A stretch of DNA of 64,000 nucleotides from a virus. The position numbers and the translations under genes are program-made. Position 1 is the stretch's first letter; every line of letters starts with the position of its first letter. Shown piece after piece: positions 1 through 7,502 of this stretch. The notes under the pieces were generated by a model that saw only the letters and a program-made list of their open reading frames with translations, ran no database searches and had not been told where the DNA came from. The DNA lies in IMG/VR virus record IMGVR_UViG_3300046557_000242, positions 1-64,000 of that record, one strand, 5' to 3'.

Positions 1-2
1 AG

Positions 3-287
3 CTGGCCTACACGATCGATCCGCCGTGCTGGATCAGCTACAGCGGCAAGGGCATCAACTTCAAATCTGCGATGGAGCATCGCCGGAAGAAGTCGCTGGC
101 CGAGGCGCAGAAGCAGATCGACCAAGTCAAAGCGCGTAGGTGCAGGGCAAAGCGTGACGCCGTTCTGCACCTCCCGCATCCCGACCTTCTCGCCGCCACC
201 GTCTCGTGTACCGGCACCGAGATCACCATCCAGTGCGACGATCACGATGTGAAAGATCGTCTCATGGATTTTCTAACTGGAAACTGA
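3..287 (+). CDS. Hypothetical protein, 5'-truncated by the window edge
   Basis: The frame is open from the first bases of the window to a TGA at 285-287, so this is the 3' part of a gene that begins outside. An internal ATG at 72 exists, but the frame upstream of it (beginning LAYTIDPPCW) stays open and looks coding. The C-terminal part is basic and helical (EHRRKKSLAEAQKQIDQVK) and ends in a short acidic segment. No family was recognised. An AGGAG follows the stop and serves the next gene. Confidence 0.6.
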   Translation: MAYTIDPPCWISYSGKGINFKSAMEHRRKKSLAEAQKQIDQVKARRCRAKRDAVLHLPHPDLLAATVSCTGTEITIQCDDHDVKDRLMDFLTGN

Positions 288-300
288 GGAGAAGCGAAGC

Positions 301-549
301 GTGAATATCAATGGAATCCCCGTCATCGGCTGGATCATCTCGGCCGCGGTAGCTGCCAGCATGGCGCTGCCGTTCTGGCTGATCTGGACCGTCTTCGGGA
401 TCGGCGAGACGTTCTTCTACTGGCTGCCGGCTGCCTATCTCAGACCCGGCTTCTGGTCGCTGATCGGCCTCTTCATCGCCGTCTCGATCATCAAGTCGGT
501 CTTCATCCCGAAGGTCGTCTCGGTAAGCCAGACGAACAACGCCAGCTGA
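301..549 (+). CDS. Small membrane protein, two predicted TM segments
   Basis: This 82-residue protein starts at GTG 301, with a GAGGAGA ribosome site just upstream that overlaps the previous stop region. It has two long hydrophobic stretches, about residues 8-33 (IGWIISAAVAASMALPFWLI) and 51-66 (FWSLIGLFIAVSIIK), and a short polar tail. It is probably an inner-membrane protein of unknown role. The next gene begins 4 bases after its stop, so the two are likely co-transcribed. No holin-specific feature is visible apart from size and topology. Confidence 0.65.
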   Translation: MNINGIPVIGWIISAAVAASMALPFWLIWTVFGIGETFFYWLPAAYLRPGFWSLIGLFIAVSIIKSVFIPKVVSVSQTNNAS

Positions 550-553
550 TCCC

Positions 554-754
554 ATGATCAAGACCATCTTGGCGCTCTTCCGCATCAGGAAACTGATGCG
601 GATTGAGGATGCGGCGAACCAGGTGATCGCAGATGTCGAAGCGTACAATCGACGCCTGAACGGCACGCCGCCGACCTACAACGACTCCAAGCCTCCGGAT
701 GGAGACGACTACAACGAGCTGCTAGACATCATCGACCAGCTCAAGCGTTCTTGA
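554..754 (+). CDS. Hypothetical small protein
   Basis: A 66-residue protein with an amphipathic N-terminal half (MIKTILALFRIRKLMRIEDA) and an acidic C-terminal helix. It follows the small membrane protein after 4 bases and probably belongs to the same transcript. Its end overlaps the end of the convergent gene at 741-1187 by 14 bases. No family was recognised. Confidence 0.55.
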   Translation: MIKTILALFRIRKLMRIEDAANQVIADVEAYNRRLNGTPPTYNDSKPPDGDDYNELLDIIDQLKRS

Positions 755-1187
755 CCGCTAGGTCGATACGACGCTTGCGTTCCGCCCTCACCTTGTCGAG
801 CATCTCGGCATGGGTGAAGTGCGGGACGCCAGTCTTGTCCGTAGCGAGGCGCAGGATTTGCTGAGCGTACTCTGGGGTCACGTCAAACCAGTCGCCAGTG
901 AGCCTGCGCTTCGCCTTGTCGAGGATCGCAGTCGCTTCGCCCAGCAGCCGGACCGCGGTGATGTCGCCCGGTGTCCACACCACATCGTGGACCTGGAGTT
1001 CCTTCCAGCAGCCCGGCTGCAGCTCGGTCAGCTTCTCCTTGAGCTTTCGAGCCCAGCTAATTCGTAGCGGCCGGCCCCCGATGGGGCCGACCGCATAGAC
1101 ACAAGCGTAACCGAGTTCCAAAAAGATGGCACGTTCCGGCTTCGAATGGAGCCAAGGGAGGCCTGAGATAATCTCGGTTTTCTGCAT
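741..1187 (-). CDS. GIY-YIG-fold (T5orf172/Mug113-like) protein
   Basis: The ~148-residue protein has the order expected for the T5orf172/Mug113 branch of the GIY-YIG superfamily. There is a CVYAVG strand near the N-terminus, a basic ISWARKLKEKLTELQPG helix where the second motif and Arg normally sit, and a C-terminal GDWFDVTPEYAQQIL resembling the usual GEWF motif. The canonical YIG tripeptide is not obvious, so the nuclease may be inactive. The start is uncertain: ATG 1187 was chosen and GTG 1199 is also possible. It is a - strand gene headed by the palindrome at 1211-1226, divergent from the gene at 1289. The family assignment is an inference from motif order. Confidence 0.55.
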   Translation of the reverse strand: MQKTEIISGLPWLHSKPERAIFLELGYACVYAVGPIGGRPLRISWARKLKEKLTELQPGCWKELQVHDVVWTPGDITAVRLLGEATAILDKAKRRLTGDWFDVTPEYAQQILRLATDKTGVPHFTHAEMLDKVRAERKRRIDLAVKNA

Positions 1188-1210
1188 GTCGGCAATCACT
1201 TAGCAGAAAA

Positions 1211-1226
1211 TTTGCATTCGTGCAAA
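1211..1226 (-). promoter_or_regulatory. Dispersed 16-bp palindrome, copy 1
   Basis: TTTGCATTCGTGCAAA, which reads TTTGCACGAATGCAAA toward the - strand gene. It sits in the divergent gap between the genes at 1187 (-) and 1289 (+). A second inverted repeat, TTGCAG-TTC-CTGCAA at 1234-1248, lies beside it. Confidence 0.75.
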
Positions 1227-1288
1227 TTTAGGCTTGCAGTTCCTGCAAACGCCCCCTATTCGAGAGACACCCCACCATGGAGGTTTTG

Positions 1289-1741
1289 ATGAGCATCGAA
1301 GACAGAGCCCTATCGGCTGCCGCCCTGAAGATCACGTCCGGTGAGCACCGCGCGCTCCTGGAGATCCGCGAGCTGTTCGCCAAGGGCACGTTCAAGCACG
1401 ACCCGGACAGCGAAGCCGATCACCCGGACGGCTTTAACATGAACTTCGCCGAGAAAGAGACCAAGTGCGGCACGAGCTGCTGCATCGGCGGATGGGTCTG
1501 GCACGCAATGAGCCGGCACCGCACAACGATCAGCCCGACTGCGGGTCACTACGTCGGCAAGGGACATGCGGACACGCTCAAGCAGCTCTACTATCCAGAT
1601 CTCGAACAGATCGACGACATGTCCTACGACGACATCACGCCGAGCGCCGCACTCGTAGCGATCGACCAATTCCTGACGACCGGCGAGGTCGACTGGTCCG
1701 TCGCCTGCGGCCTCGACCAATCGGTCGACCTCACGGCATAG
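1289..1741 (+). CDS. Hypothetical protein with a CGTSCCIGGW motif
   Basis: A 150-residue protein. GGAGG at 1279-1283 fits the ATG at 1289 better than the in-frame ATG at 1277, which overlaps that ribosome site. A Cys cluster lies near residues 60-66 (CGTSCCIGGW), followed by a helical, acidic C-terminal half ending with ALVAIDQFLTTGEV. Similar cysteine/tryptophan clusters occur in phage proteins of unknown function. It is the first gene after a divergent regulatory gap that carries the palindrome. No enzymatic motif is visible. Confidence 0.65.
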   Translation: MSIEDRALSAAALKITSGEHRALLEIRELFAKGTFKHDPDSEADHPDGFNMNFAEKETKCGTSCCIGGWVWHAMSRHRTTISPTAGHYVGKGHADTLKQLYYPDLEQIDDMSYDDITPSAALVAIDQFLTTGEVDWSVACGLDQSVDLTA

Positions 1742-1754
1742 CCATGCCTTCTCG

Positions 1755-1770
1755 CTTGCTTGAATGCAAG
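1755..1770 (+). promoter_or_regulatory. Dispersed 16-bp palindrome, copy 2
   Basis: CTTGCTTGAATGCAAG, followed by a further half-site TGCAAA at 1774-1779. It lies 89 bases upstream of the gene at 1860, with a long leader between them. Confidence 0.75.
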
Positions 1771-1780
1771 TGATGCAAAT

Positions 1781-1820
1781 ACCCCCGTTCTGATCAGCGC
1801 GCCGCCCTCACGACGGGGGT
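1781..1820 (+). promoter_or_regulatory. Leader inverted repeat upstream of the 1860 gene
   Basis: Perfect 8-bp arms ACCCCCGT (1781-1788) and ACGGGGGT (1813-1820) flank a 24-base loop in the leader between the palindrome and the AAAGGAG ribosome site. There is no U-run, so a simple terminator is unlikely. It may be a leader hairpin. Confidence 0.4.
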
Positions 1821-1859
1821 GAAGTTTCGAACCCGGCACGCAACCCCAAAGGAGCACTT

Positions 1860-2792
1860 ATGGATCCCACCGCAAACGACCCGTTCCGCTACCGCGACGT
1901 GGCCGACCAGCTGACGCAGCAGGAGCAGCCCGCTCCCGCCGTGTTCGCCCAGGCCCCGATCGCAGCCACCGAGCAGCTCAGCCAGGCTGTCGTCACCGAA
2001 ACGTCGGTGATCGAGGTTCCGGCCGCGGCTCCCGAAGCGCCGCTCGTCGGCGAGATCATCCCGCCGGCACCCGAGACGCCGCCCAGCATCCCGCTGTACC
2101 CGATCGGTCTGATCGACTTCAACCAGCCGATCGTCGTCGTCGACAGCGGCGAATACGCTGACGACCTGGAGCCCTACGACAGCGTCCAGATCGTCACGAC
2201 CCTGAAGGGCAGCTTGCACCCGATCGCGATCAGCTTCTGGAAGGACGGCGAGCAGTGTCTCGCGCAGTTCGACACGGACGGCGCATCGGTCTGCGGCGAC
2301 TTCAAGGTCGAGCAGGACCTGATCTATCCGGTCACCCGCTTCGTGGTCATCGGCCGCAAGGGTCGTAGCCTGGTCGTCGACGAGGAGCTGTACGCCTCCA
2401 AGGATGCGGCCATCGCCGAGACCGATCTCAACGACATCGCGGCGGTCCTGCCGGTCGTGATCGAGGCGCCGCAGGTCGCGGTTGAGGAGCCGGCGCCGCT
2501 CGTGCCGGCCCCGCAACTGACCGAAGCGCTCGACAGCAACGGCAGCATCGAGGCGGAAGAGCATGACGACGAAGGCCCCGCGCCCGCTGTCGTCGACGCT
2601 CCGCCGACCGAGATGTACGTCGCCAGCCGGATGCGCCGCGTCGGCGAGACGGTCCACGCCTACCGCAACGGCTTCGGCACCCGCGCCTGCACGGTCATCA
2701 AGCTGCGTCGCGACAGCCGCAAGTCGCTGCTGCTCGATCCGAAGGACGGCAACGAGCCGTACTGGGCGCTGAACAAGAACGTCCGCTACTGA
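1860..2792 (+). CDS. Hypothetical protein, Pro/Ala/Glu-rich linkers
   Basis: A 310-residue protein with a good AAAGGAG before ATG 1860. It looks modular. There is a disordered N-terminal segment rich in Ala, Pro and Glu (to about residue 80), then a compact domain of about 100 residues (IDFNQPIVVVDSGEYADD onward, including a Trp-Lys-Asp-Gly turn). A second Pro/Ala/Glu linker follows, and then a basic C-terminal domain (SRMRRVGETVHAYRNGFG... ending WALNKNVRY). No family was recognised. It is monocistronic or first in its operon, and a strong hairpin lies 17 bases after its stop. Confidence 0.65.
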   Translation: MDPTANDPFRYRDVADQLTQQEQPAPAVFAQAPIAATEQLSQAVVTETSVIEVPAAAPEAPLVGEIIPPAPETPPSIPLYPIGLIDFNQPIVVVDSGEYADDLEPYDSVQIVTTLKGSLHPIAISFWKDGEQCLAQFDTDGASVCGDFKVEQDLIYPVTRFVVIGRKGRSLVVDEELYASKDAAIAETDLNDIAAVLPVVIEAPQVAVEEPAPLVPAPQLTEALDSNGSIEAEEHDDEGPAPAVVDAPPTEMYVASRMRRVGETVHAYRNGFGTRACTVIKLRRDSRKSLLLDPKDGNEPYWALNKNVRY

Positions 2793-2808
2793 GCCTGCAA
2801 CAAAGCGG

Positions 2809-2830
2809 CCCGTCTCCTTCCGGGGACGGG
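2809..2830 (+). terminator. Hairpin, possible terminator
   Basis: CCCGTCTCC pairs with GGGGACGGG (one G-U pair) around a TTCC loop just after the 1860-2792 gene. Only a weak pyrimidine tract follows, so termination is uncertain. Confidence 0.4.
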
Positions 2831-2853
2831 TTCGCCCTCTCATGGAGAAGATC

Positions 2854-3078
2854 ATGCCGAGACGATTGGGTGACGATGCTCAGGTCAAGGATGCCTTCCG
2901 CGCCTTCGAGGCATCGCGTCTCCTGATTAATCTGATCTGCGAAGCGCCCGGCCATGTGCCCAAGGAATTTCAACCGATCGTCGAGCTGGCGCTGCAAGCG
3001 TACGGCCTGCCTCACGACTTTCCGGAACGTGTTCTCGTCAACGAACTCAACGCAGACCAGGAGCAGCACCATGACTGA
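2854..3078 (+). CDS. Hypothetical small helical protein
   Basis: A 74-residue protein. The ATG at 2854 is preferred because GGAGA at 2844 gives normal spacing; the in-frame ATG 2842 overlaps that site. The sequence is mostly helical (VKDAFRAFEASRLLINLICEA) with a charged tail. Its last bases overlap the start of the phosphoribosyltransferase-like gene, which suggests coupled translation. No family was recognised. Confidence 0.6.
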   Translation: MPRRLGDDAQVKDAFRAFEASRLLINLICEAPGHVPKEFQPIVELALQAYGLPHDFPERVLVNELNADQEQHHD

Positions 3079-3463
3079 ACCGAGATCGAAAGTCCGCATC
3101 GTCAGCGAAGCAGAGTTTGCCTCTGAGCTGCGCATTGCGCTGCAAGAGCACAACGTCGACAGCATCGGCGCAGTCACTGGCCCAGGCCGGTCCGGAGCAA
3201 TCGCCGCGGTCTACACCTCGCACATGCTGCACATCCCGTTCATCCCTTTCGGGCAGCTTTGCCCCGAAAAGTTCCGGCTTCTGATCATCGACACCGCCCG
3301 GGAAAGCGGCCGGACGCTCCGCAAGGCGGCGCGCTGGTACCGCAAGGCGAACCCGATCGTGATCGCCGTCTACGAAGAGCCGCCGCGCGTGGCCTTCTGG
3401 TACGAGGCGCCGAAGCCGCAGTTCTACCGTCACGAAATCCCGAAACTGCAGGAGGCGGCATGA
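3071..3463 (+). CDS. Phosphoribosyltransferase-like protein
   Basis: The 130-residue protein has two hallmarks of the type I PRTase fold. A loop IGAVTGPGRSGAIAAVYTS lies at about residues 36-54, where the PPi loop and flanking helix normally are. The segment LLIIDTARESGRTLRKAA near 75-92 corresponds to the PRPP-binding motif (hydrophobic strand, acidic residue, then a GRT-type turn). Only one acidic residue precedes the loop where the family usually has two, so catalysis is uncertain. It may act in nucleotide salvage or be a fold-only relative. An AGGAG precedes ATG 3071, and the gene overlaps both neighbours by a few bases. Confidence 0.6.
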   Translation: MTEPRSKVRIVSEAEFASELRIALQEHNVDSIGAVTGPGRSGAIAAVYTSHMLHIPFIPFGQLCPEKFRLLIIDTARESGRTLRKAARWYRKANPIVIAVYEEPPRVAFWYEAPKPQFYRHEIPKLQEAA

Positions 3464-3729
3464 CCGAACCAGTGTTCGATAACAACCAGTCCGCAGACGA
3501 GGGCTGGTGCATCTCCGAGTGCTTCGGCAGCGCGAATGGTCCGTGGCAGCTTCAGAAGTGCGACGAACAGGACGTCTTCAAGACCGACATCGAAGCGTGG
3601 AGGTTCGTCGTCGACTGCGCCGAAGCCGGCAGCGAATACCACAAGCAGGCACTCCAATTCCTGAAGGACCATAATCGGACAGAGCACGATTGCATCGTCG
3701 ACACCATCAAACGGAGGGCGATCGCATGA
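3460..3729 (+). CDS. Hypothetical protein
   Basis: An 89-residue acidic protein whose ATG overlaps the previous stop (ATGA), with GGAGG just upstream. Recognisable features are WCISECFGSANGPWQLQKC near the N-terminus and a helical middle (EAWRFVVDCAEAG). This pattern occurs in small phage proteins with no known role. It is translated between the PRTase-like gene and a small basic protein. Confidence 0.6.
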   Translation: MTEPVFDNNQSADEGWCISECFGSANGPWQLQKCDEQDVFKTDIEAWRFVVDCAEAGSEYHKQALQFLKDHNRTEHDCIVDTIKRRAIA

Positions 3730-3929
3730 TGATGCTGAGGCGCCGAAGGTGGCGGCACCCCTGCGATAAGGGGTCGCCGGCACAGCGCAAGCTGGGGGCT
3801 GCGTTCCGCTTCCTGATGGAAAACAGCACATGGAAGCGACATCCGAAGCCATTCGCGAAGACACAGCGCGGCCGGGCTCGCAGGAGCGAGCGCCGGTTCG
3901 TCGACGAGAACAAGCGAGCATTTGCGTGA
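3726..3929 (+). CDS. Small, very basic protein
   Basis: A 67-residue protein starting at ATG 3726 directly over the previous stop, with GGAGGG about 8 bases upstream. It is strongly basic, with many Arg and Lys from MMMLRRRRWRHPCDKG onward. It could bind nucleic acid, but no domain was recognised. Its stop overlaps the GTG start of the next gene (GTGA). Confidence 0.5.
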   Translation: MMMLRRRRWRHPCDKGSPAQRKLGAAFRFLMENSTWKRHPKPFAKTQRGRARRSERRFVDENKRAFA

Positions 3930-4468
3930 GCAGATTTTCCAACACCTGGTCCGATGCAGAAGATCAGGTCATTCGCGACAACAGACGGCTGCCGGCGAAG
4001 GAAATCGCCGAGCTGCTGCCAGGTCGTTCCGTCAGAGCAATCGCGACGCGGAGTCGCCGAATTGGCGTCTTCAAGGTGTGGGATCGCAATGAGAAGACGA
4101 TCCTGTTCGACAACTCGAACATGACAGCGAGGCAACTTCAGCGCCTACTGCCTGGCCGCTCAATCAAGAGCATCCAAACCCAACGGAGTGCGATGGGATT
4201 GAAACCCGTCTTTCGAAAGCCGGAGAAGTCGAAGCGCAAGCTCAAGCGCACTGGCAATCCGGTGATCGATGCCGTCATCGAACGGTGCGAGGAAGACAGG
4301 ATCGGGTTGAAGACGCTCGATCGAGAAATCGGTGGCCGATACTTCCAGCATTCCCCCACTGATCCGAAGGGGTTGGAGTGGATTGCTAAGGCCGTCGCCT
4401 TCTTCGGCGGCAAAGGTCTGCTGATCGACGAGAACGCCAACATCACTATCGACTGGCACGACGAATAA
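3926..4468 (+). CDS. Myb/SANT-like DNA-binding protein, two repeats
   Basis: The 180-residue protein starts at GTG 3926, overlapping the upstream stop; an in-frame ATG at 3830 is possible but lies inside the upstream gene. It has two similar helical repeats: NTWSDAEDQVIRDN...LPGRSVRAIATRSRRIG (about residues 5-50) and EKTILFDNSNMTARQL...LPGRSIKSIQTQRSAMG (about 52-93). Both have the Trp/acidic start and LPGRS turn of SANT/Myb-type helix-turn-helix units found in phage and GcrA-like regulators. The C-terminal half is unassigned. It is probably a DNA-binding regulator. Confidence 0.6.
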   Translation: MSRFSNTWSDAEDQVIRDNRRLPAKEIAELLPGRSVRAIATRSRRIGVFKVWDRNEKTILFDNSNMTARQLQRLLPGRSIKSIQTQRSAMGLKPVFRKPEKSKRKLKRTGNPVIDAVIERCEEDRIGLKTLDREIGGRYFQHSPTDPKGLEWIAKAVAFFGGKGLLIDENANITIDWHDE

Positions 4469-4480
4469 ATAGGAGCGGAA

Positions 4481-4672
4481 ATGTCAGAGATATCCGAGGA
4501 ACAAGCCGGCAAGCCTGTGCTCTGCGCCAGGCTGAACGGCAACACGCTCCGGGCGAAGTGGCCCGGCAAACGCTGGCATGGCCAATACAAGAACATCGAC
4601 GCGGTCTGCGACGCAGCTCACGAAGATGGCCTTGCAACATTCATCATCGACTACGTGGACAAGGAGGATTGA
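4481..4672 (+). CDS. Hypothetical small protein
   Basis: A 63-residue protein with AGGAGCGG before ATG 4481. It contains LRAKWPGKRWHGQYKNIDAV, a Trp/Lys-rich beta-like segment, and ends in an acidic tail. It is the last gene of the 1860-4672 cluster. No family was recognised. Confidence 0.55.
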   Translation: MSEISEEQAGKPVLCARLNGNTLRAKWPGKRWHGQYKNIDAVCDAAHEDGLATFIIDYVDKED

Positions 4673-4907
4673 ACCAGGAGAGCCGGCCAACGCGGTGAGC
4701 CGGCGACTACATCTGAACTCGAACTGAAAGCCTCACATTGCAAAGACCTCTGACTATCGGGCGGGTAGATAAGAGTACAAAAACAGGCGTCAAAAATGAT
4801 CGTTCTCAAATGCGGCGAGGCCGTCATCTGGCTTCGTCTTTTTAATTCGAGGGATAGACCTGCAGCACATTCCCCGTTTTGGGGCTGACTTTTCACTTGC
4901 TCTTTTG

Positions 4908-4923
4908 CTTGCTTGAATGCAAA
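4908..4923 (+). promoter_or_regulatory. Dispersed 16-bp palindrome, copy 3
   Basis: CTTGCTTGAATGCAAA, with an overlapping extra TTTGC half-site at 4904-4908. It is the upstream member of a pair before the 5022 gene. Confidence 0.75.
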
Positions 4924-4994
4924 CAGAGCTAGTCGCGGTTCGCGGGACCAATTCGGGTTCCAAGGACCACATCACGGATAGCCATGCCTGCCGG

Positions 4995-5010
4995 CATGCT
5001 TGAATGCAAA
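4995..5010 (+). promoter_or_regulatory. Dispersed 16-bp palindrome, copy 4
   Basis: CATGCTTGAATGCAAA, followed directly by the CGGAGC ribosome site and ATG 5022. The gap from site to start codon is 11 bases. Confidence 0.75.
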
Positions 5011-5021
5011 CGGAGCAAACG

Positions 5022-6470
5022 ATGTTCTACCTTGTCAGGTTGGACCGCGACGCCGACAGCAACCTCGTCGAGACGCCGCTGCCCGACTACGGCACCTTCG
5101 ATAAGGGCGCCGACGCAGCCAAGGCCTCGAAGGCCGCCGCTGCACAGACTGGCGCCAAGGTTCAGTGCCGGCGCATCGCTCAGGCCGGAGACTGGCGAGC
5201 CGCCATACAGAAGCGGCTCGAGTCCGGAGAATTGACCCGGCTTCCCAGCAAGTGGGACCTGGAGCCGATCGCCGATCACTTCGCCCATCTGTGGGCCAAC
5301 GATCCCAGCAAGATCGCTTACATCGAGAGCGAAGACCACGGGATCATCCAGAAGCTGACGGCGACGACGCCGGGCCGCTACATCACCGCCTATTACGAAG
5401 GCGGAGTCCAGGGCAGCACGGACATCACCGACGCCAAGCGTCGCACGCTGATCGCTGCGATCGACCCCAGCGGCGAGGTCTACTACGCCAGGACGCCGGA
5501 GGAGATCGAGTACGTCTACAAGAATGGTCCCGACTCCTGCATGGACGGAGACCACCAGTTCAAAGGTCTGCCGATGTGGCCGACCGGGCCCTATGGCGCT
5601 GGCGATCTGGCTGTCGCCTACACCAAGAACAGCCGGGGTCGTATCCAGTCGCGAGCCCTGTGCTGGCCTGAGAAGAAGGTTCACGGCCGATGCTATGGCG
5701 CCGTCGAGTCGATGCGAGCCACCTTGGCCGCGGAAGGCTTCACCGATCTGCGCGAAGGCACAGGCGGCAAGGTCAAACCGTTCATCGGCGCTCGTCTGCT
5801 CAAGGTCCCGCATGGCGACGCTTTCGTCATGCCCTACTTCGACGACATCAACGTCGCAGTTGATAGGGGCGACCACTTCGTCACGGTCGAGAACCGCCAG
5901 GACACTGATCACTACGTGACCAGCTCATCGAGCGGCCTGTCTTACATCCAGGCCCTATGCCCCAAGGCGAAGGTCGTCGTGCAGGTCCGCGAGATGCGGT
6001 ACGTGCATGGCGCTGACGAACTTTGGTCCTCGTCTGCGATCCAGCGCCTCGCCTTCACCTGTGATGGCAGCGGGAAGATCTGGCCCAAGACCGACACCGT
6101 CATCCTCGGCGATGGTCAGCGCTGGTCGCAGGAATACTTCGACGAGCACGGCGGCACCTGCTCCGTGAACGGGCAGCACTGGCCCAAGTCCGAGCTGATC
6201 GAGAAGAAGCCCGGCAAGTGGGTCCATCGCCTCAACGCTGACTACGAAGAGGTCGACCTGGAGCCGAAGGAGTCGCCGAAGAAGAAGCCGCGCAGCCGGT
6301 CGAAGAAGATCGTCGGCATCGACCCGGCTTCGGGGCCCGATCACACAGCCATCACGACCCTTCGCGGCAACACCGCGGACGGCTTCATCGTCGACGAGGT
6401 CCAGCTGCTCGATCCGAACCAGCCGACCGTGACCGACCTACTCCTCAATCGCCGCCGCCGGGCTGCCTAA
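5022..6470 (+). CDS. Large hypothetical protein with RNase H-like C-terminal strand
   Basis: A 482-residue protein. ATG 5022 was chosen because CGGAG sits 7 bases upstream; the ATG at 5004 lies inside the palindrome. The bulk is unassigned, with regular Cys, Trp and His residues (for example CWPEKKVHGRCYGAVESMR near 215). The last 60 residues begin KKIVGIDPASGPDHTAIT after a Lys-rich linker. This resembles the first strand of RNase H/RuvC-like nucleases such as phage terminase nuclease domains, but the rest of such a domain is absent. It heads the operon with the peptidase and RIIA-like genes. Confidence 0.55.
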   Translation: MFYLVRLDRDADSNLVETPLPDYGTFDKGADAAKASKAAAAQTGAKVQCRRIAQAGDWRAAIQKRLESGELTRLPSKWDLEPIADHFAHLWANDPSKIAYIESEDHGIIQKLTATTPGRYITAYYEGGVQGSTDITDAKRRTLIAAIDPSGEVYYARTPEEIEYVYKNGPDSCMDGDHQFKGLPMWPTGPYGAGDLAVAYTKNSRGRIQSRALCWPEKKVHGRCYGAVESMRATLAAEGFTDLREGTGGKVKPFIGARLLKVPHGDAFVMPYFDDINVAVDRGDHFVTVENRQDTDHYVTSSSSGLSYIQALCPKAKVVVQVREMRYVHGADELWSSSAIQRLAFTCDGSGKIWPKTDTVILGDGQRWSQEYFDEHGGTCSVNGQHWPKSELIEKKPGKWVHRLNADYEEVDLEPKESPKKKPRSRSKKIVGIDPASGPDHTAITTLRGNTADGFIVDEVQLLDPNQPTVTDLLLNRRRRAA

Positions 6471-6479
6471 GGGATACCA

Positions 6480-7466
6480 ATGTCTGACATCGAAACCATC
6501 ATCTCCATGCTCTCCCATCGGCGTCCGGCTGGTTCGGCCTCCGAGATGGCGTTCATCAAGAAGTTCATCATCCCGCTCGGCGCGAAGATGGACAAGCACG
6601 GCAACTGGCGGCTGACGATCGGTGACAAGCCGACCATGCTGTGGTCGTCGCACACCGACAGCGTTCATTGCTCCGATGGCTATCAGAAGGTGGACTACGA
6701 CGGGAAGTTCATCTCGCTGCCGGCTAACTCCAAGTCCAGCTGCCTCGGCGCTGATTGCGCTGCTGGCGTCTGGATCATGTCGGAGATGATCAAGGCCAAG
6801 GTGCCCGGCCTGTACATGTTCCACTTCGCGGAAGAGATCGGGTGCATCGGCTCTCACGCCATCGTCGACAAGGAGCCGGGTCTGCTCAAGGGCATTCAGG
6901 CTGCCGTCGCCTTCGATCGCCGCGGCACCGCGGAGGTCATCACCCATCAAGGCGTGCGGACAGCATCGGATGCGTTCGCCAGGTCGATGGCATCGCAACT
7001 GCCGGCCCGGTTCAAACCGTCCGACAAGGGCATGCTGACAGACACCAAGCACTACCGCGGCCTGGTGCCGGAATGCACCAACCTGTCGGTCGGCTACTAC
7101 AACGAGCACCGTCCGCACGAGGCGCTCGACACCCACCATCTGATCGAGCTGCGCAACCACATGGTCAACTTCGATCAGTCAAAGGTGGTGATCGAACGCG
7201 ACCCTTTAGTGCCGGATCGGAAGAAGCTGACCATGAAGGACATTGGCAAGTCTTCTTTCGGAGGCGTTCGCTACCGCCGCGAGGAGACCCTGCGTGATCT
7301 CGTCTGGCACCACGCCGACAAGGTCGCTGCGTTCCTGGAGAACAAGGGTGTCACCTTCGACCAGCTCCGCGATGCGATCTACGGCCCCCGTCAACCGGTG
7401 AAGGAGCAGCCCAGCCTCGGCAGCATCTTCGACGATGTCGACGATCTGTTCAAAGCCGCCTCCTGA
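6480..7466 (+). CDS. M20/M28/M42-type zinc peptidase-like protein
   Basis: A 328-residue protein with the full ligand set expected of a co-catalytic di-zinc aminopeptidase. SSHTD (His58, Asp60) is the first metal ligand with its partner Asp. LGADCAAG has Asp92 as the bridging ligand, HFAEE has Glu118/Glu119 as general base and ligand, AFDRRG has Asp146, and YYNEHRPHE has His210 or His213 as the last ligand. It should hydrolyse a peptide or acyl-amino acid in the cytoplasm, as no signal peptide is present. It lies between the 5022 gene and the RIIA-like gene in one operon. Such peptidases are uncommon in phages and its substrate is unknown. Confidence 0.75.
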   Translation: MSDIETIISMLSHRRPAGSASEMAFIKKFIIPLGAKMDKHGNWRLTIGDKPTMLWSSHTDSVHCSDGYQKVDYDGKFISLPANSKSSCLGADCAAGVWIMSEMIKAKVPGLYMFHFAEEIGCIGSHAIVDKEPGLLKGIQAAVAFDRRGTAEVITHQGVRTASDAFARSMASQLPARFKPSDKGMLTDTKHYRGLVPECTNLSVGYYNEHRPHEALDTHHLIELRNHMVNFDQSKVVIERDPLVPDRKKLTMKDIGKSSFGGVRYRREETLRDLVWHHADKVAAFLENKGVTFDQLRDAIYGPRQPVKEQPSLGSIFDDVDDLFKAAS

Positions 7467-7502
7467 TCTCGACAACAACACAACACTGACAAGGAACTGA
7501 CC

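Larger units (their letters stand above)
4673..5021 (+). promoter_or_regulatory. 349-base intergenic region with two palindrome copies
   Basis: No convincing gene is present. The left part has a GCCGGC inverted pair (about 4691-4713) and is then fairly AT-rich. A CCCC-GTTTT-GGGG mini-hairpin lies at 4872-4884. The right part holds two copies of the dispersed palindrome (4908-4923 and 4995-5010) ahead of the RIIA-like operon. This is probably the promoter region of the 5022-12567 operon. Confidence 0.6.

Noticed and set aside
4790-4975. Short - strand frames in the gap before the 5022 operon
   Set aside because: No ribosome sites or domain features, and the DNA there is non-coding in composition with two regulatory palindromes.
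5004-5021. The ATG inside the palindrome as start of the 5022 gene (and similar ATG/TTG codons inside other copies)
   Set aside because: In each case a second start codon follows at normal distance from a ribosome site. The first codons (MNAN, MLEC, MHEC, MQTE) only translate the palindrome. The MT-A70 gene at 48836 is the exception.
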